Source: Zizania palustris
Lineage: Eukaryota > Streptophyta > Magnoliopsida > Poales > Poaceae
Direction: 5' to 3'
Assembly (NCBI GenBank): GCA_019279435.1
Contig: JAAALK010000288.1
Location: 75,860,255-75,924,254 of the forward strand
DNA length: 64,000 nucleotides
The notes beneath the pieces are model-generated. The model ran no database searches. It worked only from the letters and a program-made list of their open reading frames with translations, and had not been told where the DNA came from. Positions 1 through 10,180 of the stretch are shown here, piece after piece; the stretch's first letter is position 1; every line of letters starts with the position of its first letter. The translations under genes and the position numbers were made by a program.

Positions 1-179
1 CACATGTGAGTATGTAAAAAGCTTATAAGTAAGCCGATTGTCTATCCAACATTTTCAATATTATTTTTATAATTATATTAATATATAACTACGTCGATCC
101 GCTTGATATGCATGAATATCGCGAAGTAGTTATGCAAGTTTATCGGCTAATATAATATGTTAAATAACATGATGATAAC

Positions 180-425
180 TTATAAAATCGCAAGAGCATT
201 CCAAGAAATCAGATTAGCTCCCAAGAATACTACAAGCCCTCTAGTGGACTTGCGATCATCTGGACATCCTGCCCAATCAGGATCTGAGAACGCACTTACA
301 AGAATGGAATCTGACTTGTAAATTCGAAGACCAAATCCCAAGGATCCTTTGAGATATCTCACACGAGTCTATCTGCCTGCAGGAATCACAAGTCTGCATT
401 TTTGAATAAAATCGTATCATGATGA
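180..425 (-). pseudogene. Copia RNase H fragment
   Basis: Reading on the minus strand gives about 60 residues that match the start of a Copia-type RNase H domain: a RYLKG block, then DPDWAGCPDDRKST, then LISWN. In Copia polyproteins this segment follows the reverse transcriptase and degrades RNA in the RNA/DNA hybrid. The normal DADWAGC motif is altered to DPDWAGC, and the frame ends at 180, so it cannot be active. No LTR, primer site or reverse transcriptase was seen next to it, so it is an orphan scrap of an old element. Confidence 0.75.
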
Positions 426-537
426 TGAAGTTCATCTGCCTACTCGATCTTTCTTCTCCGCGCCAGGTCAAGGGACCAATAGAGGATACAAAATCCAAAT
501 CTGGTATCGGGCACCTACCTTGGTGTTCCCCGGAGCG

Positions 538-712
538 GTCGTATAGGACCCCATATTCATCTTCTAGGGTTTCCTACTCGTTGTCTAGAGTCCTATATTC
601 GTTCTCTGGGATCCCATATTCATTCTCTGAGTCTTCCTCCCGAATCCTATATTCGTCCTCTAGGGGTCCATATTTGTCCTCTGAGTCTTCCTCTGGAGTT
701 CATTTCTAGTTC
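538..712 (-). pseudogene. Plastid-derived rpoC2 repeat segment (NUPT)
   Basis: Minus-strand translation gives an imperfect tandem repeat of 7-9 residue acidic units such as EDEYR, ENEYGIPENEYRTL and EEDSEDKYG, with one in-frame TAG. Grass plastids carry an acidic tyrosine-rich repeat insertion of this kind in rpoC2, the beta'' subunit of the plastid RNA polymerase. At DNA level it is an approximately 27-bp minisatellite. The stop codon, the isolation from other rpoC2 sequence, and the neighbouring plastid fragments from other loci point to a nuclear integrant rather than a gene. The match is from memory of the family, not from an alignment. Confidence 0.7.
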
Positions 713-875
713 TAGCTCCTAGACCCAAAACCCAATCCACTTTTTAGTGGTTTACCTAAAAAGTGGCATCAATAGAGAACCTTTTCCTTTGTATGAATCT
801 ATATTATTTCATTCCAATTTCTTCCCAAAACTTCCCAAGAAAAATCCCGAATTAGATCCAAAATTGACGGGTTAA

Positions 876-1030
876 TGTGAGCTTATCCATGCGGTTAGGC
901 ACTCTTCAAATAAGAATCCATTTTCTAACTGGCTTTCGTGCTTTGGTGAGTCGTCCGAGATCCTTTCGATGACCTATGTTGTGTTGAAGGGATATTTATA
1001 TGATCCGATTGATTGCATAAGACCCGCGGT
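876..1030. other. Plastid-derived rps12-trnV spacer segment (NUPT)
   Basis: This stretch, including the run around TGGTGAGTCGTCCGAGATCC, matches from memory the inverted-repeat spacer between the rps12 3' end and trnV-GAC of plant plastomes. It is non-coding. It sits between rpoC2-like and ycf1-like pieces that are far apart in the plastome, so the joined arrangement is a nuclear mosaic. Confidence 0.65.
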
Positions 1031-1333
1031 AGGAATGAATTTATCAACTACAGATTGGTTGAAAGTAAAAAAATAAGATTGTTGTTCTCGGGTAGACTCG
1101 TCTATGAGAAAGGCTTTTTCCACTATGTCCTGGAAAGTGAGTCCCCCGAAATGTTCTTTCCTATGAAGAAGGCCGCTAAGGTCAAAGATAACATACATGC
1201 CAAGGTTCGCTTCTAAAGATGTTCCAGACTTTTCCCACAAATAAAAGAATGGTGGAATCTGGTCAATCTCCATCTCTTTTATGGTGGATTCTTTTTTCGA
1301 GGACCTTAGTGGTGTTCTCATTCCCGCTTGCAC
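974..1333 (-). pseudogene. 119-codon ORF in plastid-like DNA, unassigned
   Basis: A 119-codon open frame lies on the minus strand between two plastid-like segments. Its composition (FFYLWEKSG, HRKEHFGGLTFQD, EKAFLID) looks like plastid or mitochondrial coding sequence rather than GC-rich grass nuclear coding sequence. I could not assign it to a named organellar gene. The 3' end of the frame overlaps the rps12-trnV-like spacer, so the C-terminus is chimeric. It is most likely a passenger of the organellar insertion and not an expressed nuclear gene. Confidence 0.4.
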
Positions 1334-1374
1334 TAACGAACTGTGATGTTTACGGATGAAACCACCAGCAGTCG

Positions 1375-1510
1375 CGAATATCTCCTTCTTCCCTAATCCA
1401 AGATTGGAGAAAGAAGATCTAAGAGGGACCCATGGAGAATGTGGTCAGAAATCCATAATAGAGTCCGACCACAACGACCGAATTAATTATCCTCATCGAG
1501 AAACTTATAG
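1375..1510 (-). pseudogene. Plastid ycf1 (Tic214) N-terminal remnant (NUPT)
   Basis: On the minus strand 1502-1419 reads FSMRIINSVVVVGLYYGF followed by LTTFSMGPS and then a TAG. This is the characteristic first membrane segment of Ycf1/Tic214. Homology continues after the stop to about 1375. Grass plastomes keep only remnants of ycf1, so this is a nuclear copy of such a remnant. The stop codon and the abrupt change of content on both sides show it is non-functional. Confidence 0.8.
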
Positions 1511-1519
1511 CCATACGAA

Positions 1520-2210
1520 TAACAAAGTTAGATAAATTGCTAATTGTATTGCTAAATCAATAATTCAGATAATAAGCAATATATAATTGTCTGATTAAGT
1601 ACAATAGATAGATAATTCACTGGCTAAAACTCAATTCGGGAATCGACAACAACGAGTACGAGGACTGTCTTTTTTTCAAAACAAGATTTTGTGAAAATTT
1701 CTCACTTGTCATTGAATTTTTAAAAATTTCTTATATGTTACTATATGTTATTATCAGTGACTGATGTGGTATTCATATGCTAGTGACATACCGATAATAT
1801 ATTGATAAACTTAAAAATTGTAATAGCGCAAAAAAAACTGATTTTCTAATAGAAAGAGGCGAAAAGGTGAGCTCAATAGGATTGCAGGGCCCGACTAAAT
1901 TTGGCCGAAAACGACGGCCTGATTTGATCGAATGATGCCGTTGGTAGCCGCGCCACCGTGATTTCTAAACGAAACAGAAAATTTCTGGCAACCACGCGCC
2001 CGCCGACGCCGACGGGAAGCTTCAATGTTTGATCAAGGTTTCTTGCTCCTTTGAAGAATCATGCTGCAAAGCCTGGCGATCTGTGTTTCCAAACGGTACT
2101 AGTTACTGTCCTCACTAGTAATTAATTTATCATGCTAGGCAGTGCAAAAGCTGATAGATGAGGAATTTAAAGGTATGGTTCATTTAGGAACATCGATCTC
2201 GCTGAAAAAA
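1520..2210. other. Intergenic, nothing recognised
   Basis: AT-rich sequence with no ORF, RNA gene or repeat boundary that I could recognise on either strand. Confidence 0.5.
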
Positions 2211-2217
2211 AAACTTA

Positions 2218-2531
2218 GGGTTAATTGTTTTTGTGCCATCGTTATTGTCTGAAATGCCAAAAATACTATTAAAATTTCGATATTTGCTCATATATCATTA
2301 CTATTTCAAATTCATTATTTTATGCCATTTGGACCTAAATATTTATAAAAGAGTAATGACATAAAATGGTGAATTGAAAATAGTAATGACATATGAGCAA
2401 ATTTTCATAGGTAGGTCTAAATGACATAAAAGAGTGAATTTGAAATAGTAATGACATATGAGCAAATACTAAAATTTTAATGGCATTTTTGGCGTTTTAA
2501 ACAATAATGGTGGCACAGAAACAATTAACTC
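2218..2531. mobile_element. Fold-back MULE-type MITE, 314 bp
   Basis: The left arm starting GGGTTAATTGTTTTTGTGCC is the inverted complement of the right arm ending GGCACAGAAACAATTAACTC. The complementarity extends over roughly 100 bp per arm, so the element is a near-perfect hairpin. Flanking 9-mers AAAAACTTA and AAAATTTTA agree at 7 of 9 positions, consistent with an old 9-bp target duplication. The terminal sequence is shared with the shorter elements at 14611-14756 and 15065-15210. It encodes nothing. Confidence 0.75.
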
Positions 2532-4200
2532 AAAATTTTATGGTTCTTGAGAAAATATACACAAAGATAACATAATTTTTAGTCCTTAAGTGGTATCTAT
2601 TACTACCTTTTTAAAAAGGGTTGCAAGTGCATGACATGACTTCATCAAAATTTTTGGTTCAAAAAACAAACCTAGAGGCTCTCGGTCGTTTGGTTAGGTT
2701 TTGGTTGGATGTGATGAAATGATCTAGTTTTTTTTGTTTGGTTGGAGTTATATGAGCATGAATGTAAGATAAGATGCTCACGACTGATAGTGAGGATTGA
2801 CAAGTTCATTTATGAAAAAAAAAATAAGATTGTCCAGCATCTACAGGGAATATTCTTTCACGAAAGATAGTTCCATTTAATCTGTCCATGAACCAAACAA
2901 CACTATAAACTAGAATGATTACATACAGCTCTATAATATTAAGGAATGGACTTAGATAACTTTGGTTTGCTGCACAGTAACAAAAACAAGAGCTTTCTTG
3001 ATAAAAATGAGTTCCTCGGGGATTTTAGAAACTACACGTCAAAACAATTAATTATAAATAGTATATAAGATCACTCATACCCCATATGTGAAAGTATTTT
3101 TATTGTGCACATATTATTTTCTAAAAATATGCAATTTGAATGGTCAAATTTAGATTTAAAATGAATTAGTTATGATTTTTTAAAGGTTTCAACACTATTT
3201 TAAATTTTCAGAAAATAAAACAGAATTATTAAAAAATTTGAACTTAGTTTTAAAATATTTTTTATTTTTTTCGAGGGTTATTCATACTTTAGACAAAGTT
3301 GGAGGGTGTAATTCAGTCTTTCTCATTAATCTGTCACGATAAAAATTTTTAGAATATTATTTAGACTTCAACGATATTTTGAAGGTATAATTTAGACTTT
3401 TTCTTAAATATTAATTGCATTTGTGATCGTAGTTTTTGGAATCCTCAGGGTAAACTTTTCCGTAGGATATTTGGAAGTCCCATTGTATTTTTAAGGAGTT
3501 TTTTTCCTCTTCTGTCCTACAGTTGATTTTTTTTCATATTTCATACATATAACAACTAGGTTTAGGAGCTACATATATCAAAATGGGAAAAATATCAAAA
3601 GTCAATAAATTATTAGAATATCCAAATGCAATAAATCATGTAGCATGAAAACAAATCTCTTCATTTTTAATGTTGTCCCTACAATCTCATATGACCGGTA
3701 ATACACTCCAAAGTCGACTCAGGAGAGTGTTATTGTATTATTAAACTTTATAAACTAATTTTCAAGCTTAAAAATTGCAAATGTTAGAATTAATTAGATT
3801 ATGTCAATATAAGAAAATGAGGCTGAAGCTATTCACAGTGGTGGATTTCATAACACTGTTTCCTAAAAGTCCATATCAGCTTTGCAACTGAATGAAATAC
3901 TCTCTTTCAGTGGAGAGTTTCATTTCACTATTTACTAAGCTAACCAGTGTAATTAAATACAACTAGATCTCATGAAATATTTTCTCTCCGATGAAACGAT
4001 TTGGCTCTCAGTGGACGTTTCATTTCGTTTCATCCATCTTAAAAACGGGTTAGCACCATGTCATGGTGATGACACTATTTCTTTCTCTTCTCTCATTAAT
4101 TGAATGTCGTGTCAGTAAAAAATCTAATATAGCATGGTAATTAATACATGAAACACTTCATAAAACTCCTATTATGAATAGTACCTAGACCTTAGCACAA
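2532..4200. other. AT-rich upstream region
   Basis: No gene was seen. Content is AT-rich with many short homopolymer runs. Between about 3840 and 4040 there are several near-copies of a TTTCATTTC/GAAATG motif in both orientations, which suggests an old MITE remnant, but no clear ends or target duplication could be fixed. Confidence 0.4.
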
Positions 4201-4242
4201 CCGTACTTTCTTTAAACGAAAGAACGATAATCAAAGAGTGCA

Positions 4243-4400
4243 GAAGCTTCTAGAGAATACCGCAGACACTTGTCAAAGCCGCCAATGACATGTGGGCCCA
4301 TCCTAACCATCCGCAGTTCCGCACACATCTTTCTAGATCTTTCTCGTCCCCCGCCTCGCCGCGCCGCGCCGCGGGCATTTCCGAAGCTTCCACCGCCTTC
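4243..4400 (+). promoter_or_regulatory. Heat-shock element cluster
   Basis: Three clusters of alternating GAA/TTC units lie upstream of the sHSP gene. The first is GAAGCTTCTAGAG at 4243-4255. The second is TTCTAGATCTTTC at 4331-4343, with one mismatched unit. The third is GAAGCTTC at 4383-4390. The 5-bp spacing of the units is that bound by heat-shock factor trimers. The nearest lies about 35 bp upstream of the TATA box, a normal layout for a heat-induced plant sHSP promoter. Confidence 0.8.
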
Positions 4401-4423
4401 CAGACGCCACCCTCGCGTCACCC

Positions 4424-4430
4424 TATATAA
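4424..4430 (+). promoter_or_regulatory. TATA box of sHSP gene
   Basis: TATATAA lies 90 bp before the start codon and directly downstream of the heat-shock elements, leaving a leader of about 60 nt. Confidence 0.8.
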
Positions 4431-4519
4431 CCTCCGCTACTCCCCGCTCCGAGGATCAGCACAGCAATCGATTGAACTCGCACAGATCATCAAGAAGCCC
4501 CCAAACACCAGCGGAGAAG

Positions 4520-4999
4520 ATGGAGAGCAGGATGTTCGGGTTGGAGACGCCTCTGATGACGGCGCTGCAGCACCTGCTCGACATCCCGGACGGCGAGGGT
4601 GGCGCCGCCGGCGGGAAGCAGGGCGGGCCGACGCGTGCCTACGTGCTCGACGCGCGCGCCATGGCGGCGACGACCGCCGACGTGAAGGAGCTGCCTGGCG
4701 CGTACGCGTTCGTGGTGGACATGCCAGGGCTCAGGTCCGGCGACATCAAGGTGCAGGTGGAGGACGACCGGGTGCTGGTGATCAGCGGCGAGCGGCGGCG
4801 CGAGGAGAAGGAGGACGCCAAGTACCTGCGGATGGAGCGTCGGATGGGCAAGTTCATGCGCAAGTTCGTGCTGCCGGACAACGCCGACATGGACAAGATC
4901 TCCGCCATCTGCCAGGACGGCGTGCTCACCGTCACCGTCGAGAAGCTGCCGCCGCCGGAGCCCAAGAAGCCCAAGACCATCGAGGTGAAGGTCGCATGA
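4520..4999 (+). CDS. Class II cytosolic small heat-shock protein (HSP20 family)
   Basis: Intronless frame of 159 codons for an ATP-independent holdase chaperone that forms large oligomers and binds unfolding proteins in the cytosol during heat stress. The N-terminus MESRMFGLETPL and the following ALQHLLDIPD are the class II signature. The alpha-crystallin domain runs from about residue 50 to 145, with MPGL near its start and the GVLTVTVEKLPPPEPKK segment near its end. The C-terminus KTIEVKVA is typical of class II proteins. Length matches the 17-18 kDa family. The frame is open upstream to 4472, but the ATG at 4520 matches family N-termini, has purines at -3 and +4, and follows the TATA box at a normal distance. 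Heat-shock elements upstream imply induction by HSF. It is not in an operon and its neighbours are unrelated. Confidence 0.95.
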   Translation: MESRMFGLETPLMTALQHLLDIPDGEGGAAGGKQGGPTRAYVLDARAMAATTADVKELPGAYAFVVDMPGLRSGDIKVQVEDDRVLVISGERRREEKEDAKYLRMERRMGKFMRKFVLPDNADMDKISAICQDGVLTVTVEKLPPPEPKKPKTIEVKVA

Positions 5000-5249
5000 G
5001 CCCGTTGTTCTCGCTCAAGATCAAAGTTGCCTGAGTGGCTGAATGCCTGAATAGACTAGTAGTCAAGAGTGTTCGTCTCATCGTTTGCTATCTTGTTGGT
5101 CAGTATGCCGTGTGATGGTTTCATGTTTGAATGAGCAATGCGAATGTTCTACTGCTCGTCTGAATAAACAGACCAAACCACATGTTTTTAAATCTTTCTC
5201 GGATTCTCCTGAATTTAGCAGGTTTCACCGATAAATGTGAGCTTAAAAT

Positions 5250-6002
5250 TAGAGCTGGGACTTGGGGCCGTGCTTTGCATGGGCCGGCCCAAAGCACGTA
5301 GGCCCGGCCCATGCAAAGCACGGCCCGGTACGGCCCATGGATGGGCCGGGCCGGCACGGCTCGTACAAGGGCCGGACTTGGGCCTAGAGGTTAGGCCCGA
5401 TGGGCGGCCCGGGTACGGCTCTTAAAGTGGGCCGTTTCTGGGCCGGTCCGGCCCAAAAAAAGCCCATGGATAAATAATTCATATGTACAAGGAGGAGACA
5501 TGTTATTAAAAATTAAAAAAGTCTGCAAATTACTATTTGAATATACCTTGCTCTATATCATGTGTAAGACAAATCAAAATTTGAGTCATTCATATATAGG
5601 ACAAATCAAAATGTAAATATATATGCTCAAGAGCAAAGAAAGTAGTATTAATGAACTAGTATCATGTGTAAATTATTAATAAAATTCATTTTCCCCTATT
5701 TTTTGGGTTGTTCTATTATTTTATGTGAACTAGAATTTTCATTATTCAAAGATAAATTAAATAAATATTTTCATAACACTGGTAAGAGACCATCTAACAA
5801 TGTTACAAAGTTAGGGCCGTTTTTGGGCCGGCCCGGCCCATCCAGGCCCGTCGGACTTTGGGCCGTGCCTGGACTTGGCAAACACAAGTTCGGGCCAGCC
5901 CGGCACGGCCCTTAATTTTTTTGGGCCGAAAAGGCCCAGCCCATTTCAGGTCCTGGCCCCAAGGACCCGGACCGGGCCGGCCCGGCCCATGTCCCAGCTC
6001 TA
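5250..6002. mobile_element. hAT-type non-autonomous DNA transposon, 753 bp
   Basis: Perfect 12-bp terminal inverted repeats TAGAGCTGGGAC (5250-5261) and GTCCCAGCTCTA (5991-6002) are flanked by a perfect 8-bp target duplication CTTAAAAT (5242-5249 and 6003-6010). That length is the hAT superfamily signature. Subterminal regions of 150-200 bp at both ends are packed with GGGCCGGCCC/GGCCCGG motifs in both orientations, as expected for transposase binding clusters. The AT-rich centre encodes no transposase. The element sits about 250 bp past the sHSP stop codon. Intact TIRs and TSD suggest a fairly recent insertion. Confidence 0.92.
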
Positions 6003-6010
6003 CTTAAAAT

Positions 6011-6585
6011 TGGGGCTCTGCGAAGAATAGCTGCAAAATTTTTGAATTTCCAAATGCGCCTAACGAATTGCACATGGATCGTTTGCTAACTAATGGTCCA
6101 GGTTACAAATTTAGATCTGCTACCTCTCCCAAATAAGTTTGTAATAATTTGGTTACAAGATAAACTCCCTCCCCGGATGGCCGCGTGAAACGATGTGATT
6201 TGGCGTCGCGAAGGCAAATCTCGATCTCTCCATGAATTGTTTGCAAGTCCACATGCTCAAGTGGACGTATCCTTCTCTATATCTTGTGTAGTACATTTGT
6301 TGGCATGTAGGGAGATACGCATCCCCGGACCTGCAGGCGGTAGAGCAATCAAATATGTGACCTTAAACCAGCATGCTGCGTTTCAGATGCATCAGAGCAA
6401 ATTGGGAGCTCTAAATCCAGTATTTCTTGTTGATATATTTAGATTACCTAGAACCAAGAAATCTATAGAGTTATGCATGAATTAAGGATATTAAGTTATT
6501 TAGTTAAGCAATTTGGTTTATTTAGTGATTTAGTCTAAAAATAAAGTTTAAACTATCATGTAAATTCATACATTTGCCATTGCTA
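6011..6585. other. Spacer between hAT element and NOL9-like gene
   Basis: No gene was recognised. This is the 3' flank of the minus-strand kinase gene and probably carries its 3' UTR. Confidence 0.4.
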
Positions 6586-9500
6586 CTACACGTATGCTAT
6601 AGAGATGTCACACCGAGTCTCCTTGCACAAATATGGGGTTATCAACTTCAAATGAGAACAGTACAGCAAATATTTCTATGAAGAGGTCATGGATGAAAAC
6701 GAAAATGTTACCTGCAGAAGAGATTTCGGTATCTCAATGAGTCCCTGAAGCAAAAGATCAACCCTTTGAAGATGCTTGAGAGGAACGGGAGTAATCACAT
6801 ATAATATGCCTCTTTGCACATCGACGCCTCTGACAATACCTGGACAGGTACACACAAGTGACTAGGTTTCAATAGAGGGGCTGGATGGTATTGTCGTAGT
6901 AACTTACAAATACATGAATCGATCGTGACTGCAAAGAAAAACTAGATTGCTGAAAACCCATTGAATCTTGACACGCTTTATGCAAAAAGACAAGTGCAAT
7001 TGTTTTCTTTTACCCGTAGTCGCCTATTGTTGAAACTTGAAACTTCTACTCTGTCTAGACGCGACTAGCTTGCCTCAATTGCATAATTGTTAAACTCAAG
7101 ATCTTAAGAACAATCAAGGGACTAAACCTCAGGGGAGCTGAACCCAGTTCCAAACTTGTGCAGCTTGTAGGCTAGATAGTGTTTGTAATAAATGAAATGC
7201 AAACTCAACAGCGGATTCAAATGAATGCCTAGCAAGGAAAGTACAAATAGAAGAGATTGCTACATCACAAAGGGGCGTATGACCATCCCAAATATATGCG
7301 TGAGCATGCACATGTGAGAGGAGGGAAGAAGGGAGGGAGGGAGTACCAAGCCCAACACACCAAGGGATTGAACGGCCTGCCTCGGTCGTGCCACAGCTAA
7401 TAGCCAAGCCAACTATGGTAGCGTTCAGACTATGCCATACTTCACTACGAGGTACCTGAACAGAGTTAGAATAATAAGTGCGAATGGAGTTTCTTGCTGT
7501 TGTTCAGGACTTACAAAGTTACGAAAACATAGATGTGTAGTCTTACATATTTTTATTCCCACCTTAACTTATAATCACAACAAAAAAATGCTGATAAGAA
7601 AGAAGGTGCAAGCTACAGGTTCGAAGTGTAAGAATTGGCAAGCCAACTAACCTGGAAATGAAGATGTATAACCATAACATCTGAAATTGACACTTCGTAA
7701 GGTGGAAGTGAAGTTAGGGCATATGCAAGCTCCTTATTTGTTGTCAGTGATATGTCACTTGGAAAACATTGCTTGAAGTACTCAACAAGTCGGCACTCAC
7801 GCATTCCATAGGAATCTTTCTGGATTAACAACCTTGGAAATAAATAACAATATTAGTATTTGCAATTCACAAAAGCAGGTTACTACTTTGGAATACATAC
7901 CTGCAAGTAATTCAACAATTGAAGCAGATACAGCGGAGACTAATATATCAAAGGGTGAAATCAGAGTATTTAAGTAAAAGAACGTTTGCCACTTAGTCAA
8001 TATATTTTCAGAAAAAATAATTGCATATGATTTAGTTCACAGCTTCACGACGTGAAATGCACTATTCTAACTATCAAAGGATGCAACACAATTTGACCAA
8101 AAAACTTAAAATATTTTCAGTTTCCATTATCATGTATTCATGTTTCCAGTAGATGGATCCCTAATCTCCTATGGCATGGACAGGAAGATAGTTTCAAAAC
8201 AGGCAGGAGAAAGACATGACAACTTTGGGTACCTCTTGCTATTCAATATGGTGCAAAACTCATCAATTCCTCAATGCAACTATTTTTTGAATGGTATATT
8301 CATTGATATTTGCACATTCTAAAGTATAGATATTAAGTGATACAAACTAAACAGAGTTAATGCTATGAGCTGCAGGCATACATAAAAATATTCATCAAAC
8401 TATTAATAAGGCTATTTTGTTGTGCTTCAACTACTTGATTGGAAATATCTTTTGACACTGCCTTGAAGTTCAAAATGAGATAATGATGTACTTACGATCT
8501 ATTCATAGAATCACGAAATGGAGCATCAATGTTGATCATATTTGGTCCTGTTTGTCCACAATCTAGCCAAAACATTCCATCAGGGAGATTCTTGCTCTGC
8601 ACACTAATGCGTATCTGAACAACAATAGTGGGACAGATATACCTTAGCATCTCTACGAGCATATCAAAACCAGCACCTACATAAAATGAATAAAGGACGC
8701 CCTTCAGAATAGGGAATAAACTAAAAAAACATGTGTGATCATATCATAAAATACAAGCAGACCTAAATTGCACCGGTTCATATATACCTTTCACCCATCC
8801 AGGTGTGTTGACAATTAAAGGTATTGTTTCACTCACACTACATCGATATTTTTCAACGAAGTAGTCATACAAATGAAATAGACAATTCAGATATGTTTCT
8901 GGATCTCTTTTTGAAGAAATATCACCAAAGAAGCAACACCTGGTAGATTTTTAAAAGAAAAGATACACATGGCATTAGAGACGAAAACAAGTTGAGTGGA
9001 TGTAATAGTATTGAAGTGACAAAATAGAAAAAATACTTTGCATCTTCAGAGTCTAAAAATCTGCCGAGTGATGCAAATAGCAAACTAATGGGCTAAATAA
9101 CTTTTTGAACATACTCCAAAAATCTGGTAAGGAAGTTGTGAGGAATATTTGCAAAGAGAAGGAAGGATAATTCAGAACCGTACATAATGTAACAATAGGT
9201 GTTAACCACAACTTATATGTCTTCAGGCATTGTTTTAGCTGAGTTCCTAATCCTAGTTCTTGCATATCTAACAGCAGGTTATAGGTGTTAACCACAACTT
9301 ATATATGTCTTCAGGTATTATTTTGGCCTTTTGGTCGAGTTCCTAATCTTAGTCGTCAACTTGTACGATTGAGAAACTGATGAATGAATCTCTTTCGAGT
9401 TGGATGCACAATTTTACGCTAGTTCTCCCTTTGAAAGCAGCAGTTGTCAAGTTTGAAATTTATATAGTCATGCAAGTTGTCTGATTGTATCTCCCAAGAT

Positions 9501-10180
9501 TCAGGAGCACTTAAATTAAAAATGTTAATCCAAATAGACGTGACACTGCTGTGCAGCTCCAAACAAGAATAAGCCCCAATTTCTAATCCGAAGAAACAAA
9601 GTGATGTTATTGTTGGATAATGAACCATAAACTTCGTAACCAAAAAATCACAGAAGGGAAGAGTAAATTCCACACCTTTCAGTCTCCCTTAGAGATGGAT
9701 TGAGCAAATCTGCACAAAAGCCAACAGCCAATATGTCTGTGAGAAACTAAACCACAAATTACTCCTCCAGAGAAATATCTCCAGTTAACATTCAATAACC
9801 GCGCACAAGTGTCGTCACCTGAGAAAGCTTTGTCGACAACATGGAACGATAGGCACCCCGGAGGCGAGAACTCCGGCTGCCCAACGTCCGTGTCCAAATA
9901 CCCCACCCTCCCGTACCTGCAAAAGCACCACAGCACCACCAGCAGTCAGCAGACCAGTGCCTCACAGACAGAGCACAGCTAGAGTTTGGTTTCTGTAGGG
10001 GGTTTACCTGGGGAGCAGCAGGTTGAGGAGGAGACGGGAGAAGGTGGACTTGCCAGCGTTCTTGGGCCCGCAAACTACGACCACCGGAGGCGCGGGCTCG
10101 GAGGAGACAGTGGCGGCAGCACCGGCCCAGTCCAGCGGGACGACCACCTCGGCGCGCGCAGACGGCGAGGCTCCAGCCAT
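6586..10180 (-). CDS. GRC3/NOL9-like polynucleotide 5'-hydroxyl kinase
   Basis: Nine exons on the minus strand give one open frame of 365 codons: 10180-10008, 9916-9819, 9052-9037, 8939-8788, 8676-8496, 7832-7652, 7455-7347, 6839-6712, 6645-6586. All introns have GT-AG ends and the coding total is 1,098 nt. Exon 1 carries Walker A GPKNAGKS after a short Ala-rich N-terminus. Exon 2 carries LDTDVGQPEFSPPG, the conserved GRC3/NOL9 motif following the P-loop. Exon 4 has GDISSKRDPETYL and NTPGWVKG. The family phosphorylates RNA 5'-OH ends in the nucleolus during pre-rRNA ITS2 processing. The short plant form lacks the long N-terminal region of the animal protein. The start at 10180 is chosen for its GCCATGG context; an in-frame ATG at 10315 is possible. 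The terminal exon and the 16-nt exon are the least certain parts. Confidence 0.88.
9037..9052 (-). other. 16-nt micro-exon of the NOL9-like gene
   Basis: Direct joining of exon 2 (ends 9819) to exon 4 (starts 8939) puts exon 4 out of frame, losing the conserved CCFFGD motif. A 16-nt block ACTCTGAAGATGCAAA, preceded by TTTTTAG and followed by GTATTTTT, restores the frame and gives SDSEDAKCCFFGD across the junction. It was found by frame logic, not transcript data. Confidence 0.6.

Noticed and set aside
4270..5034. 254-codon plus-strand frame over the sHSP gene
   Set aside because: It is out of phase with the HSP20 frame, Arg/Ala-rich, and caused by GC-rich codon use of the real gene.
5121..5915. 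Repetitive Gly/Pro/Arg-rich frames in the GGCCCGG region
   Set aside because: Translations of the subterminal arrays of the hAT element; no coding role.
7901..7990. Possible extra exon of the NOL9-like gene ending CTTGCAG/GTATGT on the minus strand
   Set aside because: Exon 5 joins exon 6 in frame without it and the conserved protein has no insertion there. It could only be a minor alternative exon.
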